From the NCBI GenBank assembly GCA_964436825.1, contig CAYTEO010000021.1, forward strand, positions 1 through 42,428: a DNA stretch of 42,428 nt, in the 5' to 3' direction. A program made the position numbers and the translations under genes. Under the pieces are notes generated by a model. It saw only the letters and a program-made list of their open reading frames with translations. It was not told the origin of the DNA and did no database searches. Below are positions 41,909 through 42,428 of the stretch, one piece after another. Source of the stretch: CAYTEO01 sp964436825. Its GTDB lineage: Bacteria > Krumholzibacteriota > Krumholzibacteriia > LZORAL124-64-63. Position 1 is the first letter of the stretch. Every line of letters starts with the position of its first letter.

Positions 41909-42428
41909 ATGACAGAGAAGTTCGCAAGTTTTTCCGGTGACTATCTAGCTGCACTTGAGGAGTGTAGGAGAAAGCGTGATCTAAGAATCATCAATGACTT
42001 TTTCTGGAGCAATCGAAGTAGGGTCAACGTAGTTGTGGAGGAAATCAACCGGACTCACCGCTTGCGTGAGAACCATCTCCTCCAGAGCCATGTTCCAACT
42101 ATCTGTATAGGTAACCCAAGCGGGCATGTAACACTGACCGCCAATCCTGGATGGGTTCGTCATCATAATCAAATTGAAAACGAGTATAGATCACGCAGTC
42201 GCGAGAATAACCATTTATTTGTGCGCGAGTTCTATGCTCGATACTTACAGCATATTGGCAGGACCAATAGTACGATAACTAACTCCTTGGGTCTGATTGG
42301 TCATATTAAGTCGATTGCAGAACTCATAGGTGATTCTAGGGTAAGGTGGCGTTATGCCGCAGATAACGATATAACAGGAAACTGGGATCTTTACCCATTG
42401 CACTCGAGTAGAGATGGACTATGCAATC
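41909..42428 (+). CDS. Unrecognised protein, N-terminal part, low-GC gene running off the window
   Basis: An open frame of 173 codons starts at ATG 41909, with an excellent GGAGG (41897-41901) 7 bases upstream, and is still open at the window edge. It begins MTEKFASFSGDYLAALEECR and contains NPSGHVTLTANPGWVRHHNQ and FVREFYARYLQHIGRTNST; there is no signal peptide and no membrane segment. Codons are rich in A/T-ending and rare forms (ATA, AGA, CTA, TTA), unlike all neighbours. I do not recognise the family. The composition indicates recent acquisition; such edge genes are often part of defence or mobile islands, but nothing here proves that. Confidence 0.8.
   Translation, partial: MTEKFASFSGDYLAALEECRRKRDLRIINDFFWSNRSRVNVVVEEINRTHRLRENHLLQSHVPTICIGNPSGHVTLTANPGWVRHHNQIENEYRSRSRENNHLFVREFYARYLQHIGRTNSTITNSLGLIGHIKSIAELIGDSRVRWRYAADNDITGNWDLYPLHSSRDGLCN

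Noticed and set aside
41981..42172. 63-codon minus-strand frame at the right edge
   Set aside because: It lies antisense to the plus-strand gene that has a strong ribosome binding site and a longer open frame.

Overview
The window is GC-rich bacterial DNA with short intergenic gaps. The likely source is an uncultured member of the FCB superphylum (a Krumholzibacteriota-, Eisenbacteria- or Latescibacterota-like lineage). This rests on three large secreted proteins that end in a FlgD-Ig / type IX-like sorting domain (NP-N/V-P start, WDG-R-D/N centre, PSGVY end), a TonB-dependent receptor, DUF1573 and Rex. The phylum is an inference and is not read directly from a marker gene.

Layout from left to right. 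1-2.8 kb holds a CRISPR adaptation pair (cas1, cas2) convergent with a Csx1-type CARF-HEPN ribonuclease; no repeat array lies inside the window. 2.87-4.3 kb holds a sigma70 promoter, a SAM-I riboswitch with a start-sequestering hairpin, and metK. 4.5-12 kb is housekeeping: a lipoprotein prolyl oligopeptidase, then a plus-strand run of RluA-type pseudouridine synthase, secreted thioredoxin, FAD oxidoreductase, PAP2 phosphatase and RecQ. 12-14.1 kb is a type I restriction HsdR that has lost its nuclease half, next to a less GC-rich scar. 14.1-18.8 kb holds a secreted ComEC-like beta-lactamase-fold protein, a 137-bp nested palindrome, a mitochondrial-type citrate synthase, a ferritin-like protein and a Dus3-like tRNA dihydrouridine synthase.

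18.9-24.4 kb is a vitamin B12 unit: cobalamin riboswitch, TonB-dependent receptor, a secreted beta-propeller with a sorting domain (a possible analogue of BtuG), PduO-type adenosyltransferase and an MFS transporter. 24.5-26.9 kb holds a ferredoxin with its own promoter and a DUF1573 / rhodanese-like / MauE-like redox operon. 27-32.2 kb holds a TrkA-type K+ channel, cysK-cysE, and a secreted M1 aminopeptidase.

32.2-34.2 kb is an unrecognised operon of two paralogous barrel-like outer-membrane proteins around a small c-type cytochrome lipoprotein, behind a Fur-box-like palindrome. 34.2-37.5 kb is gatE-gatD, the archaeal-type Glu-tRNA(Gln) amidotransferase, which is very unusual in a bacterium. 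Rex follows with its own promoter and terminator. A symporter-SPOR-FabH operon runs leftwards from 41.7 kb. The last 0.7 kb is much poorer in GC and carries the start of an unrecognised, probably acquired gene that runs off the edge.

The most interesting items are the bacterial GatDE, the B12 operon with its propeller and MFS partner, the nested palindrome with two identical SD-like (AGGAG) loops, the two-layer SAM-I/start-codon switch, and the barrel-cytochrome-barrel operon.
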